From Brevibacterium paucivorans (GTDB lineage: Bacteria; Actinomycetota; Actinomycetes; Actinomycetales; Brevibacteriaceae): a stretch of 64,000 bases of DNA. Each line of letters begins with the position of its first letter. Within the stretch, counting starts at the first letter, position 1. The stretch is taken from contig NZ_JAFBCP010000001.1 of the NCBI RefSeq assembly GCF_016907735.1, positions 248,001 to 312,000 on the forward strand. Reading direction: 5' to 3'. A model generated the notes under the pieces. The model searched no databases and was not told where the DNA came from. It saw only the letters and a list, made by a program, of their open reading frames with translations. Below, piece by piece: positions 22,674 through 32,479 of this stretch. Both the position numbers and the translations under genes were made by a program.

Positions 22674-24109
22674 GAGTCTCCTTTGAGTAGAGCTGGATCG
22701 AATCCAGGATCGGTTGCAAATAAATCGGAGTAGGTTTCCGGCTCCACGATCCAGTACGGATCGCGACCTTTTTCTACGGCTAAAACACCGGGCCGTGGAA
22801 CCAGGTTGTAGTTCGACGAGAGCGGTTTGCAGTACGCGCCCGTATCGGGAACAGCAATCAAGTCACCCGTCGTGACATCGGACGGGAGGTACTCGTCGCG
22901 CACCACGATGTCACCGGATTCGCAGTGTTTTCCAACCACACGCACCACGGTGGGTTCAGCCTCAGAGTGCCGGGAAGCCAAAGTACACGAATAGTCTGCG
23001 TCGTACAGTGCGGTCCGCGCGTTGTCGCTCATTCCACCGTCGACAGACACATACGTGCGCACGCCCTGATCCGTGTACACGGGCTTGGTGGTACCCACCT
23101 TGTACAACGTAAAGGCCGAGGGCCCCACGATTGCACGCCCAGGTTCAAAGGACACATGCGGAGGATCCGTATCCTTGTCTTCACACGCACGGACAACAGC
23201 GCGCGCAAGTTTGCGAGCCATGTCAGCAAAAGAACTCGGAGTGTCCTGCGACGTATACCGGATACCAAAACCGCCACCCAGATCCACCTCGGCGACAGGA
23301 GCCCCAAAATCCCGCTGCAAGGCGGCACGCAAGCGAAGCACGCGCGTTGCCGCCAAGATGAAGCCCTCAACATCAAAAATCTGCGAACCGATGTGTGAGT
23401 GCAAGCCAACAAGGTCCAGGTGGGGGCTCTTCAGTACTTTCTTGCACGCTTCTAACGCTTGGCCACTGGACAGGGACAGGCCAAATTTCTGGTCTTCGTG
23501 CGCCGTAGCGATGAAATCGTGCGTGTGAGCTTCGACGCCCACAGTCACTCGCACCATGACAGGCGCTGTCACGCCAAATCGTTCCGCGACACGTTCAATT
23601 CGGGGGATCTCGTCCAACGAGTCCACTACGATCCGTCCGATCCCCCACGACACTGCCATTTCCAGTTCAGCGTCCGATTTGTTGTTTCCGTGGAGACCAA
23701 CTTTTTGTGGGTCGACACCCGCCGCGCGTGCAGTCAGCAGCTCCCCTAACGTGCATGTGTCTACGCCCAGTCCGGCCTCATCCGCCCAGCGGGCTACGGC
23801 GGTACACAGGAACGCTTTTCCTGCGTAGTATCCGCTTGCAGTCATCCCGTTCGCGGCGAATTCCTGGGCAAACGACTGGGCAAAATCACGTGCCCGAGTT
23901 TGGAAGTCGTCCACGTCAAACACGAACATGGGCGATCCCCACGTGCGCGCCAGGTCCATAACTGAATGGCCACACACTGTGAGAACACCGTCTTTCTTAA
24001 CCGTGTTCTTCGACCACAGCGACGGCATGAGTTCATTGACGTCGTCTGGTTCGGGCAACCAGACAGGAGACGGACCGGCGTGTAGCACACCGGAGGGGTG
24101 AGCAGGCAT
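22670..24109 (-). CDS. lysA: Diaminopimelate decarboxylase
   Basis: 479-aa fold-type III PLP enzyme, last step of lysine synthesis. The PLP lysine is Lys98 in YYAGKAFL; the phosphate-binding region reads DLGGGFGIRY and the active-site cysteine motif is KHCESGD. ATG at 24109 overlaps the argS TAA (TAATG). Sits in the aspartate-family operon with hom and thrCB. Confidence 0.97.
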   Translation of the reverse strand: MPAHPSGVLHAGPSPVWLPEPDDVNELMPSLWSKNTVKKDGVLTVCGHSVMDLARTWGSPMFVFDVDDFQTRARDFAQSFAQEFAANGMTASGYYAGKAFLCTAVARWADEAGLGVDTCTLGELLTARAAGVDPQKVGLHGNNKSDAELEMAVSWGIGRIVVDSLDEIPRIERVAERFGVTAPVMVRVTVGVEAHTHDFIATAHEDQKFGLSLSSGQALEACKKVLKSPHLDLVGLHSHIGSQIFDVEGFILAATRVLRLRAALQRDFGAPVAEVDLGGGFGIRYTSQDTPSSFADMARKLARAVVRACEDKDTDPPHVSFEPGRAIVGPSAFTLYKVGTTKPVYTDQGVRTYVSVDGGMSDNARTALYDADYSCTLASRHSEAEPTVVRVVGKHCESGDIVVRDEYLPSDVTTGDLIAVPDTGAYCKPLSSNYNLVPRPGVLAVEKGRDPYWIVEPETYSDLFATDPGFDPALLKGDS

Positions 24110-25749
24110 TACATCCTTTCAGGTGCGGAAACACCCATGAGGTCAAGACCGTTGGACAGGACGGTTGCGGTCGCTCGATCCAACATGAGGCGAGATGCGT
24201 GAACGGGCTCAACCGGGTCATCGCCCAGAGGGGTTACGCGACATGCGTCGTACCACTTGTGGAACAGTCCCGCCAGCGACTCCAAGTACCGGGCCACGCG
24301 GTGAGGCTCCCGCAACTGCGCGGCCTGAGCCACGACGCGCGGGTAGTCTGCGAGCGCAGACAAAAGTGCTGCTTCGGTGGGGTCTTGCAGGGTCGCCGGG
24401 TCGAAGGAGTCTGTGGATACTCCCGCCGAGGTGGCTTTCCGCTCTACGCTCTTTGCTCGAGCGTGCGCGTACTGGACGTAGTAGACGGGGTTGTCGTTGC
24501 TGGCAGACTTGAGTACTTCAGGATCAAGTGCCAGTGGCGAGTCGGCTGGGGTGCGCGCCAGTGAGTAGCGGACTGCGTCCGATCCGAGCCATTCCACCAA
24601 GTCGCGGAGCTCAATAATGTTGCCGGCACGCTTTGAAAGGCGTGCGCCGTTCACGGAAATGAGCTGTCCGATGAGAATTTCGATGTTGTGGTTCGGGTCA
24701 TCACCAGCGGTTGCGGCCAGAGCCTTGAGGCGACCCACATATCCATGGTGGTCGGCTCCTAAGAGATAAATCTTTTCGTCGAAGCCACGGTCGCGCTTGT
24801 TGAGGTAGTACGCGGCGTCAGCGGCGAAGTAGGTAGGCACCCCGTCGGACCGCACCAGAACACGGTCCTTGTCATCACCAAAGTCTGTAGTCCGCAACCA
24901 AATGGCACCCTCGTTTTCGAAAACGTGACCCTGTTCGCGCAGACGTTCTACCGCCTCGGTAATGGCGCCGGTGTCGTGCAATGTGCGTTCGGAGAACCAC
25001 GTGTCGAAATGCACACCAAAGGACTCCAGAGTGTCCGAAATGTCTTTCAGTTGCACTTTGTACGCTTCGTCTTTGACCTGGTCAAAGATCTCGTCGTCTT
25101 TTGCGTCGTTCCACTCCGGGTGGCGGCTGAGTAGTTCACGGGCGATGTCGGCGATGTACTGGCCGGGATACCCGCCTTCGGGTACATCCTTTCCACGCAT
25201 GCGGGCCAGCACTGAATTGGCGAACGTGTCCATCTGGGAACCGGCGTCGTTGATGTAGTACTCGGTGGTCACCGTGGCACCGGCGGCCTTGAGAACGCGA
25301 CCAATTGCGTCTCCGAGTGCTGCCCAACGTGTGTGTCCAATGTGCAGCGGGCCTGTTGGGTTAGCCGACACGAATTCCAAGTTGATGGTGGAGTCTTTGA
25401 GTGATTCCCCGCGGCCATACTCGCGACCAGCCGAAACGATGTCGGCGGCAAGCTTCCCGGCTGCATCCGCAGCCAAGGTGATGTTCAAGAAGCCAGGGCC
25501 GGCGACCTCGGCCTTGTCAATCCCGTCCACTCCACTCAAGATCTGAGCCAGGTCGGTTGCCAGTTCACGTGGCTGCAGTCCAGCCTTCTTTGCCGTCTGC
25601 AGAGCCACATTGGTTGCCCAGTCACCGTGGTCGCGACTCTTGGGGCGCTCCACGACAAGTTTGGCGGGCACCTCCACGTTCGTTCCGTGCGTTTCGTTGT
25701 ACGCGGAGATGGCCTGTTCAATAGCGAGTTTGAGTTCTTCGGGTGTCAC
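24109..25749 (-). CDS. argS: Arginyl-tRNA synthetase
   Basis: 546-aa class I synthetase. The HIGH motif is at 136-139 (NPTGPLHIGHT) and the KMSKS-equivalent is ARLSKRAG. The N-terminal Add-1 domain recognises the tRNA elbow and the C-terminal helical anticodon domain ends in DLMGVSAPERM. First gene of the amino-acid block and adjacent to the divergent gene at 25960; the intervening 210 bp hold both promoters. Confidence 0.97.
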   Translation of the reverse strand: MTPEELKLAIEQAISAYNETHGTNVEVPAKLVVERPKSRDHGDWATNVALQTAKKAGLQPRELATDLAQILSGVDGIDKAEVAGPGFLNITLAADAAGKLAADIVSAGREYGRGESLKDSTINLEFVSANPTGPLHIGHTRWAALGDAIGRVLKAAGATVTTEYYINDAGSQMDTFANSVLARMRGKDVPEGGYPGQYIADIARELLSRHPEWNDAKDDEIFDQVKDEAYKVQLKDISDTLESFGVHFDTWFSERTLHDTGAITEAVERLREQGHVFENEGAIWLRTTDFGDDKDRVLVRSDGVPTYFAADAAYYLNKRDRGFDEKIYLLGADHHGYVGRLKALAATAGDDPNHNIEILIGQLISVNGARLSKRAGNIIELRDLVEWLGSDAVRYSLARTPADSPLALDPEVLKSASNDNPVYYVQYAHARAKSVERKATSAGVSTDSFDPATLQDPTEAALLSALADYPRVVAQAAQLREPHRVARYLESLAGLFHKWYDACRVTPLGDDPVEPVHASRLMLDRATATVLSNGLDLMGVSAPERM

Positions 25750-25947
25750 ATCCCCTAGCCTAATCGGTGGATGTCACGCGCATGCAACTGGATGCCGTTT
25801 TATGAACAAGGTTTGCACTCAGCGGCACCGGTCAGGGCTCACGGGTTGCACGGCTCCCGAGTTAAATGCATGAACGACGAGCTCTAAGCGCGAACGCAGA
25901 ATAGCGAGGGGCTACGCTTTTCCGCCTAATGGTTTCGACGTAGTGGT

Positions 25948-25953
25948 TATAGT
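25948..25953 (+). promoter_or_regulatory. Candidate -10 element TATAGT, leaderless start
   Basis: TATAGT lies six bases before the ATG at 25960, so transcription would begin at or beside the start codon. No ribosome site precedes the ATG. No good -35 is visible. Leaderless transcripts are common in actinobacteria; this one is an inference. Confidence 0.4.
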
Positions 25954-25959
25954 CGAATC

Positions 25960-26751
25960 ATGCCTCACTCACCACACCGCCCCATTGGCAGTCTCCAAGG
26001 CGCAGACGCGCAATGGGCATGGGCTGTTGTTCACCGGCTCAATCACAACGAAGTGAATCATGCCACCGTAAACCGGACGGTGGACCATCTTCACCGTGTC
26101 GTGGCAGCCCACGGGCAGGGATCTTTGCCACACACTTTGGGCGACCCCTACCACTTTGCCGACATAGTGACGAGAAATCCTGAGGCCGTCTTTGCCGCCC
26201 AGGAGGCTCAGGCACGCAAGAATGAGTCGGTCATTTCCTTAGGTAAACGCATTGGCGATCCCGTACATATTGGTGGAATAGCGCTGGTGTTCGTACTCTT
26301 CTTGAGTTTCTGGAGCGGCGCTCTCACCGGGCTGATGTTCCGCAACGGAACAGAGTCAACACCACTGACCACCGGTTCTTTGTTCACCATAGTCGCGTGC
26401 GTTGCGTTCTTCGCCGTCATCCTTGCAGCGCCAGCAAGCTGGACCCTTCGGCACCCCATCGTCAGTATTTTTGCGTGGGTGTTGTACTTCATCATCGTGA
26501 TTCTGGTGGGCATACTGTGGGCACAACCCATTGTGATGTTGCCACGCACGCTAATCGCACTTGCAGCTGTTGTGTTGTCCGTAGGAGGGGCTATCACCGC
26601 CTGGATCCTCGCTGCTCAAGCAAAACGCGGTGGAACCCACGGAAAACACATCGTTGGGCACCTGCGTTTTCTGGGCTTCCTTACCTTGATAGGCACGTGG
26701 GCAATGGCTCTCATCATGTACTTCGACATCGACTTATCAAAGTACAACTAG
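25960..26751 (+). CDS. Hypothetical six-span membrane protein
   Basis: 263 aa, family not recognised. Residues 1-105 are soluble and His/Asn-rich, with a possible helical motif (DAQWAWAVVHRLNHNEV...). Six hydrophobic segments follow from about 108 to 255, ending in a short polar tail (DIDLSKYN). No catalytic motif is visible. Divergent from argS and followed by tRNA-Arg on the other strand. Confidence 0.7.
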   Translation: MPHSPHRPIGSLQGADAQWAWAVVHRLNHNEVNHATVNRTVDHLHRVVAAHGQGSLPHTLGDPYHFADIVTRNPEAVFAAQEAQARKNESVISLGKRIGDPVHIGGIALVFVLFLSFWSGALTGLMFRNGTESTPLTTGSLFTIVACVAFFAVILAAPASWTLRHPIVSIFAWVLYFIIVILVGILWAQPIVMLPRTLIALAAVVLSVGGAITAWILAAQAKRGGTHGKHIVGHLRFLGFLTLIGTWAMALIMYFDIDLSKYN

Positions 26752-26784
26752 TGCCTGCCACACGATCAACGTACGTGAATTCAA

Positions 26785-26860
26785 TGGTGCCCGCGACAGG
26801 ATTCGAACCTACGACCTTCTGCTCCGGAGGCAGACGCTCTATCCACTGAGCTACGCGGGC
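26785..26860 (-). tRNA. tRNA-Arg (anticodon CCG)
   Basis: 76 nt including an encoded CCA. The 7-bp acceptor stem GCCCGCG/CGCGGGC closes perfectly, the D-arm has GCTC/GAGC, the anticodon arm TCTGC-CTCCGGA-GCAGA presents CCG, and the T-arm contains GGTTCGAATCC. Decodes CGG. Confidence 0.97.
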
Positions 26861-26954
26861 GGGAACCTCGACAAGTGTACCACTGGAGGTTCAAACACCG
26901 AGAGTCATACACGCTTGGAACCGCGCAATGCCCCTACCCCGCCACAAATAGTGC

Positions 26955-27320
26955 TTATGCGTCGTCAATCACCAGGCGCACAACTGCGTTACCGTCGACC
27001 TCAGCTTCCTCATTACGCACGGTTTTGCCCACCAATTGCGCAACTTTCTGTACGTCATCAAGGTCACCGCTGAACTCAAGCGTAATGCGGTTTCCAGCTT
27101 CTTCAAGCTTCTCAGGGTCAGTGATGAAGTCAGATACGTGTACGAAGAACTTGTCAAGCAGGTCTTCGAGCGGGTACTGGCCCTCACCTTCCTCCGTAGT
27201 GAAAGTCAGGGCAACAGAATATTCATCCTGAGACAGGTTTCGGTAGATACCAGGTTCAACAGGTTCGTACGCGTCCGTATTTGCGTGCTTCTCAAGCGTT
27301 TCGACGACAAAATCTTTCAC
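26955..27320 (-). CDS. Hypothetical acidic protein, 121 aa
   Basis: Not assigned to a family. The product is acidic (YEPVEPGIYRNLSQDEYSV, TTEEGEGQYPLEDLLDKF) with alternating strands and one helix, resembling a small alpha/beta fold; no cysteines and no membrane span. GTG start at 27320 follows GAGGGG at good spacing, which supports real translation. A gap of 33 bp separates it from the peptidase gene downstream on the same strand, so the two could share a transcript. Confidence 0.7.
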   Translation of the reverse strand: MKDFVVETLEKHANTDAYEPVEPGIYRNLSQDEYSVALTFTTEEGEGQYPLEDLLDKFFVHVSDFITDPEKLEEAGNRITLEFSGDLDDVQKVAQLVGKTVRNEEAEVDGNAVVRLVIDDA

Positions 27321-27353
27321 TGTTACGCCCCTCGTTAAACCGAACGATTCAGC

Positions 27354-28253
27354 TCAGTAGCCTTTAACGTCCTTACGCCCAGGCACATATTCCCAGTGCC
27401 ATGGTTCGTACTTCGACGACTTAGCCCAGTCTGGGTTTTCCCAGCCGTATTCGTGACCGTGCTTTACCAGCCAATCGTACAACGGTCCGCTCGCCTGAGC
27501 AGCGCCACCACCAAAGTCGATTGCCAGCCCCATACCGTGGAGGGACGTTCCGGGCTTAGCGGCCAAACCTGGCTTGCGACCCGCAACGCTCACCTGTGAA
27601 TCCAGAGTGCGGTATGTGTCAGTGAGTTCGAAGTCTTTTCCAGTTTCAGCCTTGTAGGCTGCGTTCATCTTTGCAAACGCAACAGCGGCGTCCTGGCGCA
27701 ACTTGTGGTCACCGATACCCAAGTTGCACAACCACTCTTCCGGCAACTGCCCGTTAGACGCTTCGCCTTCTGGAACCTTACCTTCACAGCCAGGCAGAGC
27801 CGTGCGCTTCACCGACAGCGAGGATGCGTGTGGATCTCCCTTTGCGTCGGCTTTAACACCGCCGACCGCACCGTTCTGTCCGGCCAAAACGTCTTTTTCA
27901 CCGTTCGATCCACCAGAAACGCTTTCGCTTGACGCTGCACGCGAGCTTGCGGAAACGTCTGTGGATACCTCGCCGGTGGAGCTCGCACCTACACCTGAAA
28001 GGAGCGTTGCGGTCATGGCCGCACCTGCAACTGCAAAAGTTCCAACTGCGGAAAGAGTCACGTTGCGCTTGCGACGCAGTGCTCGCAAAGCTGCACCGTT
28101 CGACCCGCGCACTGCTGGGGCCGCCGAGGTGGTTTGAGGCGTAGCGGAACGAGAAGTGAGTTTGGCAAAGGTGGGGAACTTGCGAGACTGCGCTTTGCGT
28201 GCCCGGCGAAGATCCCGTCGCCGTACAGCAGGTTGCGTGGTTTCGTTTTCCAC
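27354..28253 (-). CDS. M15 (VanY-type) D-alanyl-D-alanine carboxypeptidase family protein
   Basis: 299 aa. A basic cytosolic N-terminus (RRRDLRRARKAQSRK) and one membrane span (about 67-88) anchor the protein; a Ser/Gly-rich linker leads to the peptidase domain from about residue 175. Zinc and catalytic residues of the VanY family are visible: the SLHGMGLAIDF motif (H and D) and EPWHWEY near the C-terminus. It probably trims or cleaves peptidoglycan stem peptides outside the membrane. The GTG at 28253 follows GAGGAG by six bases; a TTG one codon earlier is possible. Confidence 0.88.
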   Translation of the reverse strand: MENETTQPAVRRRDLRRARKAQSRKFPTFAKLTSRSATPQTTSAAPAVRGSNGAALRALRRKRNVTLSAVGTFAVAGAAMTATLLSGVGASSTGEVSTDVSASSRAASSESVSGGSNGEKDVLAGQNGAVGGVKADAKGDPHASSLSVKRTALPGCEGKVPEGEASNGQLPEEWLCNLGIGDHKLRQDAAVAFAKMNAAYKAETGKDFELTDTYRTLDSQVSVAGRKPGLAAKPGTSLHGMGLAIDFGGGAAQASGPLYDWLVKHGHEYGWENPDWAKSSKYEPWHWEYVPGRKDVKGY

Positions 28254-28309
28254 CAACTTCTCCTCACGTCTTGACTACACATGTGGCGTTCCGCCCATGT
28301 CACAACATA

Positions 28310-28325
28310 GTAACGAAATGTAACG
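28310..28325 (+). promoter_or_regulatory. MtrA-like direct repeat GTAACG-AAAT-GTAACG
   Basis: Two perfect GTAACG units start 10 bp apart, 57-72 bp upstream of the M15 peptidase start, with a weaker third unit (CATAAC, 28332-28337). GTAAC direct repeats about one helical turn apart are the kind of site bound by the actinobacterial regulators MtrA and GlnR; MtrA is known to control peptidoglycan hydrolase genes. A possible -10 TATGTT on the minus strand (28309-28304) lies just beside the repeat. Confidence 0.5.
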
Positions 28326-28453
28326 ATAAGTCATAACTTTGTGACATTCAAGCTTCAGTTATTGTGCCACACCTCACAGGTGCATTCAAAAATGCAGGTC
28401 AGGACCGAAATCCGAACGTTTACACATTCGACACGCGTGTTACACATCGCAAT

Positions 28454-29512
28454 TTAACGCGTCGCTCGAGGCTGATTTCGTTGCATCGCGTCATGCACTT
28501 CACCCACCAGCTCCTCCAGGACGTCCTCCAAGAACAGCACGCCGACGACCTTTCCTTGCCCATCGACCACACGACCCACGTGGTGGCCTGCGTGCTGCAT
28601 GGTGGCGAGCGCTTCTTCAATTTCGTCTGTAACAGCAACTGTCACCATTGAACGGAAGCGTTTGGATGGAACTGGTTCCGTGTAGGTCTCTGGAGTATCT
28701 GCGTACAGCACATCCTTAACGTGGATGTAACTGTCGGGCCTTCCGTCACTGTCGATGAGGATGTAACGCGAATACCCCGTGCGTCCCACTAAGTGCTCAA
28801 TGTATTCGGGAGTGACATCGGCATCGATCGTCACGACGGAGCTCAGAGCCACCATGACATCGCCTACAGTCTTGTCGGAAAACTCGAGCGCACCCTTCAA
28901 CAGGTCGGTTTCGTCGTTGAGCAATCCCTCACGCTTCGACTCGGCAACAATCTGTTGCACTTCTTCGACCGTATACGCGGCGTTCACGTCGTTACGTGGC
29001 GTCACACCCACCAACCGCAACAAGAAGTTGGCAAACCAGTTCAGAGGGCGAATAACAAAACCAAAGATCTTGGCCAAGAACACTAGCGGTGGTGCGAGCA
29101 GCAGCGCAGCCGTGCGTGAGGTCGCCAAGGCAATGTTCTTAGGAATCATTTCGCCAACCACCACGTGGAGGTACGTCACGATCCCCAGCGCAAGCACAAA
29201 ACTAATGACCCCCGAGGCCTCTGCCGGGATCGACAGATAGTGCAACGGCCCTGCAAGCAGGTGGTGGATCGCCGGTTCCGAAATGTTACCGATAAGCAGG
29301 GAGCACACCGTAATACCCAACTGACAGATCGCCAGCATCGCAGACACGTGCTCCATCGCGTACAGCGTGGTTTTGGCCGATTTACGACCTTCTTCAGCCA
29401 GTGGTTCAATCTGAGCACGCTTTGCTGACACGACAGCGAACTCCGCTGCAACGAAGAACGCATTGCCGCCTAAGAGGAATACCAGCCAGATCAGACCCAT
29501 CCAGTCGTTCAC
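28454..29512 (-). CDS. CNNM-type membrane protein with CBS pair
   Basis: 352 aa. N-terminal DUF21/CNNM membrane domain (about 1-195, with several spans and AEFAVVSAKRAQIE), then a tandem CBS pair (about 205-330) containing TGYSRYILIDSDGRPDSYIHVKDVL-like repeats. It lacks the C-terminal CorC_HlyC domain found in its neighbour. Related proteins are divalent-cation (Mg2+/Co2+) transporters or regulators. The GTG start overlaps the upstream gene stop (GTGA), suggesting the two paralogues work as a pair. Confidence 0.88.
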   Translation of the reverse strand: MNDWMGLIWLVFLLGGNAFFVAAEFAVVSAKRAQIEPLAEEGRKSAKTTLYAMEHVSAMLAICQLGITVCSLLIGNISEPAIHHLLAGPLHYLSIPAEASGVISFVLALGIVTYLHVVVGEMIPKNIALATSRTAALLLAPPLVFLAKIFGFVIRPLNWFANFLLRLVGVTPRNDVNAAYTVEEVQQIVAESKREGLLNDETDLLKGALEFSDKTVGDVMVALSSVVTIDADVTPEYIEHLVGRTGYSRYILIDSDGRPDSYIHVKDVLYADTPETYTEPVPSKRFRSMVTVAVTDEIEEALATMQHAGHHVGRVVDGQGKVVGVLFLEDVLEELVGEVHDAMQRNQPRATR

Positions 29513-30816
29513 GCGACACCTCCCAGGTAATCGGGAACCAACCGGAGGCGTTCGATCCGGTGACCGTGCATCCGTTCAACCACCAGTGAAGCATCTTTCA
29601 CGCGCACCGAATCCCCTACGTCTGGGATCTTGCCTAAAGCAAACATGACAAAGCCAGCCATTGTTTCGTAGTCCACGTCTTCGGGAATCTCGATCCCTGA
29701 CGCCTCGGTCACCTTGTCAGGACGCAAACTCCCGGGAACCAGCCATGTCCCATCGCGAGCGGGCCGTACCTGCACGCTCAAACGGTCGTGTTCGTCGACC
29801 ACTTCACCCACAAGCTCTTCAACGACGTCTTCAAGCGTCGCTACGCCAGCCGTTCCACCGTACTCATCGATCACTAGCACCATCTGGTTCCCGCGACTGC
29901 GCAACACCACCAGAAGGTGGTCGACAGGCATGGTTTCGGGCACCTCGGAGACGTCCGTCATCAGCCCCGCTGCGAATGCATCCTCACGGTTGGCCAGCGG
30001 AACCGCGACGGCCTGCTTGACGTGTACGACCCCCACGATGTCATCCCGCGAGTCCCCCACCACGGGGAATCGGGAGTAACCGGTCTGGCGGGACAGTTCA
30101 GTGATCTCGGCCGCTGTGGTATCCCGTTCCACTGTGGCCATCCGCGTCCGAGGTGTCATGACGTCTTCCGCTGTCCGCTCAGAAATGCTGAGGGTACGGG
30201 CCAAGAGGTCGGCAGTTTGAACGTCCATGGTTCCTTCGTCTGCCGAGTGTCGGACGAGGCTTGTCAGCTCATCTGCCGACCGGCCTGCCGAGCTTTCCTC
30301 CTGCGGTTCGATTCCCATGGCTACGAGGGCTTTGTTGGCGGTTCCGTTGAGGAGCGCAATGACCGGGCGGAATACCACGGAAAACATGTACTGCAGAGGA
30401 ACCGCAACACTTCCGGCTTTCATTGGCGCAGAAATTGCGAGGTTCTTCGGAACAAGCTCGCCCACAACCATGGACAAAAATGTCGAGACGATAAGCGCAA
30501 CGACCAAGGACACAGCACGCGAGACGGTTTCGCTAGCGCCCAACTGTTCCACTAATGGAATCAGGAGCGCACCGAGCGACGGCTGCATGAGATAACCCGT
30601 GAGCAGAGTCGTAATGGTGATCCCCACTTGCGCAGCAGAAAGCTGTGTCGATAGGTGGTGGAGACCTTTTTCTAAGTACTTCGACCCGGGTTCACCGTTA
30701 CGGACCGCTTCTTCAACTGTGTGTTTGTCAAGCGTCAGAAGCGAAAACTCAGCAGCAACAAAAACTCCTGTGCCTGCGATCAGGAGAAGCGCTAAGGCAA
30801 GATAGAGCCACTCCAT
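29509..30816 (-). CDS. CNNM/CorC-type membrane protein (DUF21-CBS-CorC_HlyC)
   Basis: 435 aa. Full-length member: DUF21 membrane domain (1-190), CBS pair (about 205-330, with TGYSRFPVVGDSRDDIVGVVHVK), and C-terminal CorC_HlyC domain (about 345-430). Members have been called hemolysins but are best linked to Mg2+/Co2+ export. Upstream partner of the shorter paralogue at 28454. The 107-bp gap to guaB1 carries a GCCGGC-CTCAC-GCCGGC hairpin at about 30877-30893. Confidence 0.9.
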   Translation of the reverse strand: MEWLYLALALLLIAGTGVFVAAEFSLLTLDKHTVEEAVRNGEPGSKYLEKGLHHLSTQLSAAQVGITITTLLTGYLMQPSLGALLIPLVEQLGASETVSRAVSLVVALIVSTFLSMVVGELVPKNLAISAPMKAGSVAVPLQYMFSVVFRPVIALLNGTANKALVAMGIEPQEESSAGRSADELTSLVRHSADEGTMDVQTADLLARTLSISERTAEDVMTPRTRMATVERDTTAAEITELSRQTGYSRFPVVGDSRDDIVGVVHVKQAVAVPLANREDAFAAGLMTDVSEVPETMPVDHLLVVLRSRGNQMVLVIDEYGGTAGVATLEDVVEELVGEVVDEHDRLSVQVRPARDGTWLVPGSLRPDKVTEASGIEIPEDVDYETMAGFVMFALGKIPDVGDSVRVKDASLVVERMHGHRIERLRLVPDYLGGVA

Positions 30817-30923
30817 TTACTGCACAGATCCGGGTTGGAGAAAGGAAAACTGGGCGATACGCCTAAATACTGGGATGCCGGCCTCACGCCGGCCGAGACT
30901 GTCACTCGTCATAAACCCAGAGT

Positions 30924-32393
<1,470 letters not shown>

Positions 32394-32479
32394 TCAAACA
32401 ACAAAGAGGTTTGCCGTGTAGGCTTAAAATTGCTCTGATTGAACATTGCTACGAGTTGAGGAAGAGGGCGATTCGCGCC

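Noticed and set aside
32411..32479. Kgd start at the upstream TTG
   Set aside because: The extra 23 residues are not like the family N-terminus, which begins a few residues before FGSNEWLVEE; the GTG at 32480 is preferred.
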